A stretch of 10,668 bases of DNA from an uncultured Lachnospiraceae bacterium (GTDB taxonomy: Bacteria; Bacillota; Clostridia; Lachnospirales; Lachnospiraceae): contig CAMNWW010000054.1 in the NCBI GenBank assembly GCA_946566415.1, forward strand, positions 1 through 10,668, given 5' to 3'. Below the pieces are notes generated by a model, which was given only the letters and a program-made list of their open reading frames with translations, searched no databases and was not told where the DNA came from. Below, piece by piece: positions 1 through 6,149 of this stretch. Made by a program: the position numbers and the translations under genes. How positions within the stretch are numbered: the first letter of the stretch is position 1; each line of letters begins with the position of its first letter.

Positions 1-713
1 CTCCCGATCCGGGAATCCGTGATAATCTTATGGACCCGCCCTACCGGACAGATAACCGACACATAACCTCCGCCAAACTTACTGCTGTCCGCAAGTACAT
101 ACACCTGCGCCGCCGCTTTCAGGATCGCACGCTTCACCTGCATCTGCGGAGTCGCGATGGAAGTCAGCCCAACGTCAAAATTGATGCTGTGAACTCCGAT
201 AAACGCCTTATCCACATGAAACTGTTCGATATTCTGAACCGCCGCGTCTCCCATGGTAGCCGCCAGATGCCCTCCGACATGCCCTCCGACAATATAAAGC
301 TCTATATGGCGCGCATCCGCAAGCTCATTCCCCACCAGCAGCGAATTTGTCACCACCGCGATCTGCTTTTCCGGATGCGATTTCATGTACACGGCCAAAT
401 AAAAACTAGTAGAAGCGTCATCCAGAATGATCGTATCCCTGTCTTCAATAAACTCGTAGGCGCAGGCCGCTATCTGCCGCTTGCGGTCCGTATTACGGTA
501 AATACTCTCTGCCGAGTATTTCCTCTGAATCCCCTTTTCCAAACGGAGCGCCCCGCCGTGCGTCCTTCGCAGAAGCCCCTCCTCGTCCATGCTCTTAATA
601 TCATTACGAATCGTAACCTCCGAGCATCCTAACGTCCGGCTCAGTTCCGAAACCTTCACCTTTCCATATTCGTCCAGTTCTTTTAAAATAGCCTGCCGCC
701 TTTCTTGTACCAT
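1..713 (-). CDS. DeoR-family transcriptional repressor, 3' end cut by window edge
   Basis: This is a sugar-phosphate-responsive repressor of the DeoR/GlpR family. The visible 237 residues start at ATG 713, with a GGTGG Shine-Dalgarno about 10 nt upstream. Residues 6-57 form the winged HTH; the recognition segment (TIRNDI, 34-39) and the family signature (EEGLLRRTHGGA, 44-55) are clear. From about residue 75 comes the DeoR sensor domain, with the usual phosphosugar-site elements: DDAST (98-102), VTNS (121-124), GG (144-145), DKAFIG (168-173) and LADSSKFG (208-215). Family members are about 250 residues, so only some 15-20 are missing. The gene lies 45 nt after the YcxB-like gene with no terminator between, so the two are probably co-transcribed. 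It is inferred to control the acid-sugar operon at 1487-4972, whose divergent spacer carries iterated TTTCGTT motifs typical of this family's operators. The effector is unknown. Confidence 0.93.
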   Translation of the reverse strand, partial: MVQERRQAILKELDEYGKVKVSELSRTLGCSEVTIRNDIKSMDEEGLLRRTHGGALRLEKGIQRKYSAESIYRNTDRKRQIAACAYEFIEDRDTIILDDASTSFYLAVYMKSHPEKQIAVVTNSLLVGNELADARHIELYIVGGHVGGHLAATMGDAAVQNIEQFHVDKAFIGVHSINFDVGLTSIATPQMQVKRAILKAAAQVYVLADSSKFGGGYVSVICPVGRVHKIITDSRIG

Positions 714-758
714 CTCTCAATTTCCACCTTCGTTCTTCTTTGCTTTTATACCGAAACC

Positions 759-1262
759 CTATCTCAGCCTTACACATCCCGGCCTGACATGCCGAGTGAC
801 CATCGTCATAATCGGAACGAACCTATCACCAAAATCCACCTTCGGAATAATGAGCGCGTCGTCGCTTCCATAGTAAAAGCCGATCGTCTTAGGCGTCGCG
901 ACAACCTTCCGTATTTGTTCCCATGTATAATGCTCCTCTTTCCGGCGGCGGACCACCGTGATCCCCGCCTCCCCAAACGTATACTCGCCGGGACAGTTTA
1001 GCTCTTCAATCTCTTTTGCCTGCTTTTTGGCGCGAATTCTTAAAAGCACAGGCGTATAACCGATAAAGATCACAGACGCGGCAAGATAAAAGATAAGCTG
1101 CACCGGCTGAATCTTCCCCATAAACAGCATAATGAACCCCATAAACATGACTGCCAGCCCCAGCACATTTGTCAAAAAGCCTGACAATTTGGAATATGTA
1201 TGATAAAGCGTAAAGTCAAACAAATATTCATCCGTCATCGTTACTGTGATTTTCTCTTCCAT
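759..1262 (-). CDS. YcxB-like small membrane protein
   Basis: A 167-residue protein with two hydrophobic helices (about 27-49 and 53-75) and a cytoplasmic C-terminal domain. That domain resembles the YcxB-like family: YTFGEAGITVV at 94-104, a W-x-x-I-x-K-V segment near 114-120 and an IIPK motif at 138-141. Family members are widespread in Firmicutes and have no established function. The start is ATG 1262 because an AAGGGGAGG Shine-Dalgarno (1267-1275) lies only 4 nt upstream. A longer in-frame start at 1367 would run through the hairpin-rich segment and is unlikely. The gene lies after the terminator at 1422-1451, so it needs its own promoter, which I could not place convincingly. It ends 45 nt before the DeoR gene. 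A link to acid-sugar metabolism is only positional. Confidence 0.85.
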   Translation of the reverse strand: MEEKITVTMTDEYLFDFTLYHTYSKLSGFLTNVLGLAVMFMGFIMLFMGKIQPVQLIFYLAASVIFIGYTPVLLRIRAKKQAKEIEELNCPGEYTFGEAGITVVRRRKEEHYTWEQIRKVVATPKTIGFYYGSDDALIIPKVDFGDRFVPIMTMVTRHVRPGCVRLR

Positions 1263-1266
1263 TTTT

Positions 1267-1275
1267 CCTCCCCTT
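1267..1275 (-). promoter_or_regulatory. Shine-Dalgarno site fixing the YcxB-like gene start
   Basis: AAGGGGAGG on the minus strand, 4 nt before ATG 1262. It argues against the longer in-frame start at 1367, whose extra 35 codons run through the hairpin cluster. Confidence 0.8.
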
Positions 1276-1293
1276 GCCGCTGATATCCAATAA

Positions 1294-1420
1294 AGAATGT
1301 GCCTCGGCACATTCTCATGCCGAGCGCTGTCGCTTGCGACACACTTCCTCTTCGCGCGAACGCGCATCCTCCCGGAGGGTTTTTATCATATAGGGAACGT
1401 CGTTCCCTATATGATAAAAA
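1294..1420. repeat. Hairpin-dense intergenic segment, probable dispersed repeat element
   Basis: A run of closely spaced inverted repeats. Positions 1294-1303/1306-1315 are a perfect 10-bp inverted repeat with a 2-nt spacer. Positions 1328-1333/1336-1341 are 6 bp (TGTCGC/GCGACA). Positions 1351-1360 are the 10-bp palindrome TTCGCGCGAA, with an alternative GCGCG/CGCGC pairing to 1365. Positions 1368-1378 are a CCTCC/GGAGG pair, and 1380-1399/1401-1420 a perfect 20-bp inverted repeat. Part of the segment is open in several frames, which is typical of such elements and not evidence of coding. From memory, similar translated strings occur as spurious small proteins in other Lachnospiraceae, which would fit a repeat family; this was not verified. 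Confidence 0.6.
1380..1420. repeat. 41-nt perfect palindrome (20-bp arms, 1-nt centre)
   Basis: The arms 1380-1399 and 1401-1420 are exact reverse complements around T1400. The outer parts are A/T-rich (TTTTTATCATATA) and the core is GGGAACG/CGTTCCC. The T-run at its right edge on the minus strand is also the U-tract of the neighbouring terminator. It could be a transcript-end structure, part of the repeat element, or a protein-binding site. Confidence 0.85.
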
Positions 1421-1451
1421 AGTCCTCTTGTATTTTAACACACAAGAGGAC
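1415..1451 (-). terminator. Rho-independent terminator of the acid-sugar operon
   Basis: Read on the minus strand, GTCCTCTTGT (1451-1442) pairs exactly with ACAAGAGGAC (1431-1422) around a 10-nt loop, and six T residues (1421-1416) follow directly. It lies 36 nt after the stop of the permease gene, where the operon transcript should end. Confidence 0.88.
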
Positions 1452-1486
1452 CTCTTTACCACAAATATCATAAATATGTATAATTT

Positions 1487-2515
1487 TTATTTTGCTTTCA
1501 CAACTTTCTCGCGCGCCCATCCTTCTTCTGAATAGATGCCGGCCTGCTTTTTCTGCATGAATTTATCAAAGAAAGCGGTGATAAACGGCGCCAGGAACAA
1601 TGTGATGATAGACGCTGTCGCACACTGTGCCGTCGCCATGTCGACATACGGCGCCATGGATGCGTCCGCCTCCGCAACGGCCGCCGGGGTCATCGCCGAA
1701 TTGAGGGCTGTCGTTCCAACTGCGGCTCCCATCGCGTTCCGCTCCTTTTTCGGAAGAACGAGGTTGAACAAGAAGAAGAACAAAACGGCTGTCGCGGCAG
1801 AGATCAGTCCAAGGACAATTCCTGACGCTCCTGCGGTGAGAATCGTTTTTACATCTGTCTTCGCGCCGATGGAAATCGTCATGAAGAAGGTTACGATCGG
1901 CTGCGCCGTCGCACATGCTTTCCTAAATCCAGCATCCAGATTTCCCCAGATAAATCCGATCAAGATCGGAATCAATGTTGCAATCAAAGATTTGATCGGA
2001 ATATTCGCAAGCCCTGTCGCTCCCAAAGCTACCAGAGTAAAGAACGGCCCGTCGTTCAAGGACAAAATGGAGATTGCACCGGTATCCGTTGCGTTTCCGA
2101 ACTGTGAAGAGAGGGAAATGTAAAGAGATCCGTTTGAGTTCGTAATCGCTGCGATCATAACGAACGGGGTGATCCCCAGGAATCCTTCCGGTCCGCAGAT
2201 CTTACCCACGAGAAGCCCAAACAATACGCCTACGATGAACTTAAATCCAGTAAGCACAACGCCCTTATAAAGCGGCATCCCCACTTGCTTGATATTGATC
2301 GTTGAACCGCACACAATGAGGAAGAATCCCATCATACAGGCGTTTCCTTCATAGAACAGTGCGGTCACATAACCGCCGATCTGGAATACGCCCGGACAAA
2401 ACGTCGCGAGAAGCACTGCAATGACAAGCGGGATAATGACAAGCCCGCCGGGCAGATTTTTCATTTTATTAAGCAGATCTAAATCTTTTGTCTCTTTTAC
2501 CTGATTTTCACTCAT
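1487..2515 (-). CDS. KdgT-family acid-sugar permease
   Basis: A 342-residue integral membrane transporter of the 2-keto-3-deoxygluconate permease (KdgT) family, cation-coupled symporters with about ten membrane segments. Family landmarks line up with E. coli KdgT as I recall it: LPGG at 21-24, TNSNGSLYISLSSQFG at 125-140, SLNDGPFFT at 152-160 and FIWGNLD at 188-194. Hydrophobic stretches cover about 25-45, 58-75, 86-106, 112-126, 156-170, 175-192, 204-217, 230-254 and 294-315. The C-terminal tail from about 318 is charged. Start ATG 2515 has a GGAGG 8-9 nt upstream. The gene follows the kinase by 44 nt and ends the operon. No KDG kinase or aldolase is nearby, so the cargo is more likely the four-carbon acid handled by its neighbours than 2-keto-3-deoxygluconate; that is inference. 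Confidence 0.9.
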   Translation of the reverse strand: MSENQVKETKDLDLLNKMKNLPGGLVIIPLVIAVLLATFCPGVFQIGGYVTALFYEGNACMMGFFLIVCGSTINIKQVGMPLYKGVVLTGFKFIVGVLFGLLVGKICGPEGFLGITPFVMIAAITNSNGSLYISLSSQFGNATDTGAISILSLNDGPFFTLVALGATGLANIPIKSLIATLIPILIGFIWGNLDAGFRKACATAQPIVTFFMTISIGAKTDVKTILTAGASGIVLGLISAATAVLFFFLFNLVLPKKERNAMGAAVGTTALNSAMTPAAVAEADASMAPYVDMATAQCATASIITLFLAPFITAFFDKFMQKKQAGIYSEEGWAREKVVKAK

Positions 2516-2559
2516 ATCTCTTTCCTCCGATTTCTTTTTTCATTTTTTATATAGAATCT

Positions 2560-3903
2560 TTACTTTCTCGCAGCTTCGCCGAACAGCCTCTTTACGATAT
2601 CACATGCGGTATTGTCGTTTCCAGTCAGTCCGCCTTTCCCCACGATGGGAAGCCCGCTATAATCGCTCCCGATCAGGCGTCCGATATCTGTCTGGGGAAT
2701 CACATAATCCAGTACTTCCAGACACTCTGCCCCAAGCTGGCGGCATACGTTGACCATGGTATCTCCTCCGGTCGTGTAAAGCCCTGCGATCTTGTCTCTC
2801 TCCACCTGCTCCAAAACATGTGAAATGATCGTGCCAAGCCCTGCATTGATGCGGTCGGCGCTCATCCCTCCCGCATAGTGGCGTTTCGCATCCTCTTCGT
2901 CCAGGTTCAGGAGTTCTCCGTGCAGCGCAGTCTCAAATAGAATTGCCCGCGGCGGCTGTGCAGCATTTAGAAACTCCACTGCTTTTTCCACAGCTTTACC
3001 CACCTCTGCCACAGCGCCGGCTCCGCCGTCGATCAAAGCTACCGGATCGACGCTGATTCGCACATGACGTTTGTCCTCGCAGAGCACTTCCATCTGCTTT
3101 TTTGTAACCGGTGTCGCGCTTCCCGCCGCTATGAGGACCGTCCCCTCCTCCTTTGCTTCCGGCGGAAGATTCGGTTCCTCAATTCCGATCAGATCACGGT
3201 GATAGGCCAGCTTAGAAGTGAACGGTCCCGGATCAACGCTTACAACCTTCCACTTCAAGGAGATACATGCCTGCGCAATGTTATCCACATCCTCCAGTGT
3301 AATAGCGTCCACAACGATCACCTCGCACCCTTCATCCCGGATCTTCTTCATCTCTTCGGCAATCTCCTCATCCCCTTTGAGGACGACGTCCAGGGGCACC
3401 AGGCCGACCTTCCTATGTGTCTGTCCCGCCAGAAGCCTTGGTATGTAGTTTTCCTTCACCGGTGTCCGCACATCCTGTGCCACAGGTGTATTGATCAGGG
3501 CAACTCCGTCGATCACAGAAAATCCTCCCACGAGAATTCTTCTGGACTGCGGCATCGCCGGTACAACCACCGCCACAGTATCTTTATCCAGCTGGTCGAG
3601 CATCGCGTCGATCTCCACGCCGATTCCTCCACGCATGGTTGTGTCCGTTCTCTTCTGGAAATATTTCACTCCCATGTTCTTTAAGGCGGCTGTCGCTTCC
3701 TTTACCTTGGAATAAGCCTCGTTCGCGGGGAGCGGGCGGCTGTTTGTGCTGATGATGATCGCATCCAGCTCGTCGACTTTCTCCGCCCTCGACGCCGCCT
3801 CCACATTGAAAAATACTGCTGTCCTCGCCTTGCTCCTTGCAAGCAGTACTCCCGTTGTTGTCGCGCCTGTAAGGTCGTCTGCTACTGATCCGATAAGTGG
3901 CAT
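2560..3903 (-). CDS. DUF1537 four-carbon acid-sugar kinase (D-threonate/D-erythronate kinase type)
   Basis: A 447-residue cytosolic kinase of the DUF1537 family (DtnK/DenK/OtnK), whose members use ATP to phosphorylate O4 of four-carbon acid sugars. The N-terminal substrate domain carries ADDLTGA (8-14), the KRTDTTMRG segment (84-92) and a VVPAMPQSRR stretch (113-122). The C-terminal nucleotide domain carries GSATPVTKKQ (261-270), TGGDT (378-382) and the glycine-rich GKGGLTGND (422-430). The length is normal. Start ATG 3903 is chosen because AGGAGG (3912-3917) lies 8 nt upstream; an in-frame ATG at 3996 would overlap the upstream gene and add a lysine-rich tail. The pairing with a PdxA2-like dehydrogenase points to D-threonate or D-erythronate rather than the L-threonate route, which uses an aldolase and isomerase. 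Sequence alone does not separate DtnK from DenK. Confidence 0.92.
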   Translation of the reverse strand: MPLIGSVADDLTGATTTGVLLARSKARTAVFFNVEAASRAEKVDELDAIIISTNSRPLPANEAYSKVKEATAALKNMGVKYFQKRTDTTMRGGIGVEIDAMLDQLDKDTVAVVVPAMPQSRRILVGGFSVIDGVALINTPVAQDVRTPVKENYIPRLLAGQTHRKVGLVPLDVVLKGDEEIAEEMKKIRDEGCEVIVVDAITLEDVDNIAQACISLKWKVVSVDPGPFTSKLAYHRDLIGIEEPNLPPEAKEEGTVLIAAGSATPVTKKQMEVLCEDKRHVRISVDPVALIDGGAGAVAEVGKAVEKAVEFLNAAQPPRAILFETALHGELLNLDEEDAKRHYAGGMSADRINAGLGTIISHVLEQVERDKIAGLYTTGGDTMVNVCRQLGAECLEVLDYVIPQTDIGRLIGSDYSGLPIVGKGGLTGNDNTACDIVKRLFGEAARK

Positions 3904-3952
3904 ATCTGATCCCTCCTCTTTCTTCTTTTTTATAAATGTAATCGTATTGTTT

Positions 3953-4972
3953 CTATGCTTCCTTTTCGTGTTGTTTCGCCGCGTATTTTGCCACAACCTT
4001 TGTGGATTCGATCAGGCTGATACTGTTTGCGATTCCCTTTCCGGCGATGTCAAATGCTGTTCCATGGTCCACGGAACTCCTGATAAAGGGCAGCCCGAAA
4101 GTCAAAGTAACAGATTTTTCAAAATCCAATGTCTTACATGCGATATGTCCCTGGTCATGGTAAAGGGAAAGGATCGCGTCATATTTTCCCGATTTTCCGA
4201 TATGGAATACGGAATCCGCCGGGCAAGGCCCCACTGCGTTGATTCCCCTCTCCTTAGCAGCTTCGACCGCCGGAATCAGGTCTGTAATCTCTTCTGTACC
4301 GAACAGCCCGTTGTCTCCGTTGTGCGGATTGAGTCCGGCAACTGCAATAAGCGGATTCTCGATACCGACCTTGCGAAGCTCTTTGTCGATATTGATCACA
4401 TTCTCCAGAACCACTTCTTTTGTCGCATAATGACATGCATCGACTAAAGACATATGGCGGCTCACGAAGAAGACTCTCAGCTTATGACAGGAGAACATTG
4501 TCAGCGCGTACGGTGAATTCGTCTGATGCTGGTAAATCTCAGTATGTCCAGGTTCCTTGATTCCTACTAATTTAATCGCCCCTTTATGTATCGGAGAGGT
4601 AGATACCGCGTCGACCTTCTTCGCCATTCCCAGCTCAATAGACTTCATGATCCAGTCGATCGCCATCTGTCCTGCAAGCGCCTGAACCTCTCCCCACTTG
4701 ATCGAATCCGTATCATATTCTCCTGTCTCCAAAACGTCTACTGTGCCGTATTCATACTTCGCTTCATCCGGATCTGTGATCTTGTTGTACTTCAATTCTT
4801 TGCCGAGCACTTTGGCCGCCCTGTCAAGAATCGCGATGCTTCCGATTACAAATGGCTTACAGCATTCATGAATCCCTTGATCCAACATAGTCCCTGCTAC
4901 GATCTCCGGTCCGATTCCTGCCGGATCTCCCATCGTAATCGCTGTAACTGGTTTGAATTTGATTTCGCTCAT
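3953..4972 (-). CDS. pdxA2: PdxA2-type 4-phospho-D-threonate/D-erythronate 3-dehydrogenase
   Basis: A 339-residue NAD-dependent, metal-dependent dehydrogenase of the PdxA family. PdxA2 members oxidise C3 of 4-phospho-D-threonate or 4-phospho-D-erythronate, which then loses CO2 to give dihydroxyacetone phosphate. Visible features are the N-terminal TMGDPAGIGPE (13-23), the substrate pair H143-T144 in PGHTE, three metal-ligand histidines H173 (SRH), H217 (NPHNGDNG) and H272 (YHDQGH), and the C-terminal SSVDHGTAFDIAGKG (299-313). Start ATG 4972 follows a strong AAGGAGG. It is the first gene of a three-gene operon, and the adjacent DUF1537 kinase supports the catabolic PdxA2 role over vitamin B6 synthesis. 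A housekeeping PdxA cannot be excluded from sequence alone, but no other pyridoxine genes are present. Confidence 0.9.
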   Translation of the reverse strand: MSEIKFKPVTAITMGDPAGIGPEIVAGTMLDQGIHECCKPFVIGSIAILDRAAKVLGKELKYNKITDPDEAKYEYGTVDVLETGEYDTDSIKWGEVQALAGQMAIDWIMKSIELGMAKKVDAVSTSPIHKGAIKLVGIKEPGHTEIYQHQTNSPYALTMFSCHKLRVFFVSRHMSLVDACHYATKEVVLENVINIDKELRKVGIENPLIAVAGLNPHNGDNGLFGTEEITDLIPAVEAAKERGINAVGPCPADSVFHIGKSGKYDAILSLYHDQGHIACKTLDFEKSVTLTFGLPFIRSSVDHGTAFDIAGKGIANSISLIESTKVVAKYAAKQHEKEA

Positions 4973-5019
4973 TTTCGTTCCTCCTTATGTTTTATTTCGT
5001 TTATCGTTTCGTTTTCTTT
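4973..5019. promoter_or_regulatory. Operator cluster I: iterated TTTCGTT upstream of pdxA2
   Basis: TTTCGTT occurs at 4973-4979, 4995-5001 and 5007-5013 on the plus strand, followed by related TTTTCTTTG at 5012-5020. Spacings of 22 and 12 nt place the copies roughly on one face of the helix. Runs of a TTTC-type half-site are typical of DeoR-family operators. The cluster lies between the candidate pdxA2 promoter and the start codon, so a bound repressor would block initiation or elongation. Confidence 0.55.
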
Positions 5020-5033
5020 GTTTTAGTGATTTC

Positions 5034-5062
5034 ATTTTATAATACTTCTTTCTATTTTTCAA
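5034..5062 (-). promoter_or_regulatory. Candidate sigma-A promoter for the pdxA2-kinase-permease operon
   Basis: On the minus strand, TTGAAA (5062-5057) is followed after 17 nt by TAAAAT (5039-5034). Transcription would start near 5027, about 55 nt before ATG 4972, so operator cluster I falls in the early transcribed region. A perfect TATAAT further upstream (5092-5087) lacks a properly spaced -35 element. Confidence 0.5.
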
Positions 5063-5143
5063 TATTAACTTTCATTTTCGTCATATTATATCGTTTCTAT
5101 ATCCTCATTTTATGCAACTTATACAATTTTTTGCACGGTTTTT

Positions 5144-5170
5144 TTTCGTTTTCTTTCGTTATTTCGTTTC
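5144..5170. promoter_or_regulatory. Operator cluster II: iterated TTTCGTT in the divergent spacer
   Basis: TTTCGTT occurs at 5144-5150, 5154-5160 and 5162-5168, spaced 10 and 8 nt apart. Weaker variants lie between the two clusters (TTTCATTTTCG near 5070-5080, ATCGTTTC near 5090-5097). The cluster lies about 25 nt upstream of the candidate -35 of the isomerase gene and upstream of the opposite promoter. One regulator could therefore loop between clusters I and II to control both directions. Confidence 0.5.
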
Positions 5171-5194
5171 ATGTTTATATATCATATGACGGTA

Positions 5195-5223
5195 TTGTGT
5201 TTTTATTCCATCCGTGGTATCAT
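5195..5223 (+). promoter_or_regulatory. Candidate sigma-A promoter for the isomerase gene
   Basis: TTGTGT (5195-5200), a 17-nt spacer and TATCAT (5218-5223). Transcription would begin near 5230, right at the foot of the inverted repeat 5231-5278, giving a leader of about 115 nt. Confidence 0.45.
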
Positions 5224-5230
5224 AATAGAA

Positions 5231-5278
5231 GCCAGGGCGGATTGTTTCGTGCTTTGCACTTGCCCCAATCCGTATGGC
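5231..5278 (+). other. Structured leader: nested inverted repeat at the isomerase mRNA 5' end
   Basis: GCCA (5231-5234) pairs with TGGC (5275-5278). CGGATTG (5238-5244) pairs with CAATCCG (5266-5272). An inner GTGC/GCAC pair (5249-5252/5256-5259) closes a TTT loop. No U-run follows, so it is not a simple terminator. It could protect the mRNA 5' end or be a regulator-binding site. Confidence 0.5.
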
Positions 5279-5331
5279 ATCTTTTAACACTAACGATCAA
5301 GGAACCCCTAAAGCAGGACGATGAAAGGAAC

Positions 5332-5339
5332 AAAGGAGG
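5332..5339 (+). promoter_or_regulatory. Shine-Dalgarno site fixing the isomerase gene start
   Basis: AAAGGAGG ends 5 nt before ATG 5345. The in-frame ATG at 5321 lies upstream of this site and would add eight residues before the conserved first strand, so 5345 is preferred. Confidence 0.85.
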
Positions 5340-5344
5340 ACATT

Positions 5345-6127
5345 ATGCAGAAAAAACTTTATTTTGGAAGCAACCTGAAGATGTACAAGAATATTCAAGA
5401 TACTGTTTCGTATTTACAGAAGCTGGTGGAGAACACGAAAGATATCAGCCGCGACGAAATCGAACTGTTCATCATTCCGTCTTATACAACTCTGGAAAGC
5501 GCTACCGCGAAGGTAGACCGTAATTTTGTAAAGCTCGGCGCGCAGAATATGTGCTGGGAAGATCAGGGACAGTTTACAGGAGAAATCTCTCCTCTTATGC
5601 TGAAAGAACTGGGTCTGGACCTGGTAATGATCGGCCATTCTGAGAGACGGCACGTATTTGGCGAAACAGATGTGGAGGAAAACAAAAAGGTAAAGACCTC
5701 CCTGAATCACGGCTTCACCACTTTGCTTTGTATCGGCGAGACAGCAGAGGAAAAAGCTTTCGGCATCAGCGCCGAAGTCCTGCGCACGCAGCTCAAGATC
5801 GGTTTCCACGGCGTCCCTGCAGAACAGGTAAAGAATATCTGGGTTGCATATGAGCCGGTATGGTCCATAGGGGTGAACGGGACTCCCGCGAGCGCAGACT
5901 ATGCAGAAGAAATGCACAAAGTCATCAAGGGATGCCTCCAGGAGATCTTCGGAGACGCTTCAAAAGATATCCCTGTTCTGTACGGCGGCAGTGTAAATCC
6001 AGGAAACGCAAACGAACTGATCGTCCAGCCGTCCATCGACGGTCTGTTTACCGGACGCGCGGCATGGGATGCGGACAAATTCGACAAACTGATCCGTGAC
6101 GCCAAAGCCGCCTACGAGGCCAGGTAG
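5345..6127 (+). CDS. Triosephosphate-isomerase-family protein (TPI paralogue)
   Basis: A 260-residue TIM-barrel isomerase. All TPI catalytic residues are present: N10 and K12 in SNLKMYK, H98 in IGHSERR and E170 in AYEPVW. LGAQN (64-68), GQFTGEIS (75-82) and the GGSV phosphate loop (214-217) also fit. It differs from housekeeping TPI at three sites: the first-strand NWK is NLK; flexible loop 6, usually AIGTGKT, reads SIGVNGTPAS (174-183); and the last phosphate-binding segment, usually LVGGASL, reads FTGRAAW (235-241). The gene is transcribed divergently from the pdxA2 operon and shares its spacer. The PdxA2 product is dihydroxyacetone phosphate, so conversion to glyceraldehyde 3-phosphate fits well. 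The loop changes also suit a related phosphoketose isomerase such as the EryH type of tetritol catabolism. Family assignment is firm; the exact substrate is not. Confidence 0.9.
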   Translation: MQKKLYFGSNLKMYKNIQDTVSYLQKLVENTKDISRDEIELFIIPSYTTLESATAKVDRNFVKLGAQNMCWEDQGQFTGEISPLMLKELGLDLVMIGHSERRHVFGETDVEENKKVKTSLNHGFTTLLCIGETAEEKAFGISAEVLRTQLKIGFHGVPAEQVKNIWVAYEPVWSIGVNGTPASADYAEEMHKVIKGCLQEIFGDASKDIPVLYGGSVNPGNANELIVQPSIDGLFTGRAAWDADKFDKLIRDAKAAYEAR

Positions 6128-6149
6128 AAACAATAAGCCTAAGGTATGA

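Noticed and set aside
267..290. Exact 12-bp tandem duplication (ATGCCCTCCGAC twice) giving VGGHVGGH in the DeoR protein
   Set aside because: The spacing between the GG pair and the next conserved G (10 residues) equals that of GlpR as recalled, so the loop has normal length and no functional insertion is implied.
1263..1367. N-terminal extension of the YcxB-like gene to an ATG at 1367
   Set aside because: It runs through the hairpin cluster, is Arg/Cys/His-rich and unlike the protein, and a strong Shine-Dalgarno with 4-nt spacing favours ATG 1262.
1536..2123. Long plus-strand frame of 195 codons opposite the permease gene
   Set aside because: It is the antisense shadow of the KdgT-family gene, with alanine-rich composition and no family resemblance.
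5087..5092. Perfect TATAAT on the minus strand as the main pdxA2 promoter
   Set aside because: The nearest TTGCAT is 21 nt away, too far for a normal spacer. TTGAAA-17-TAAAAT nearer the gene fits better.
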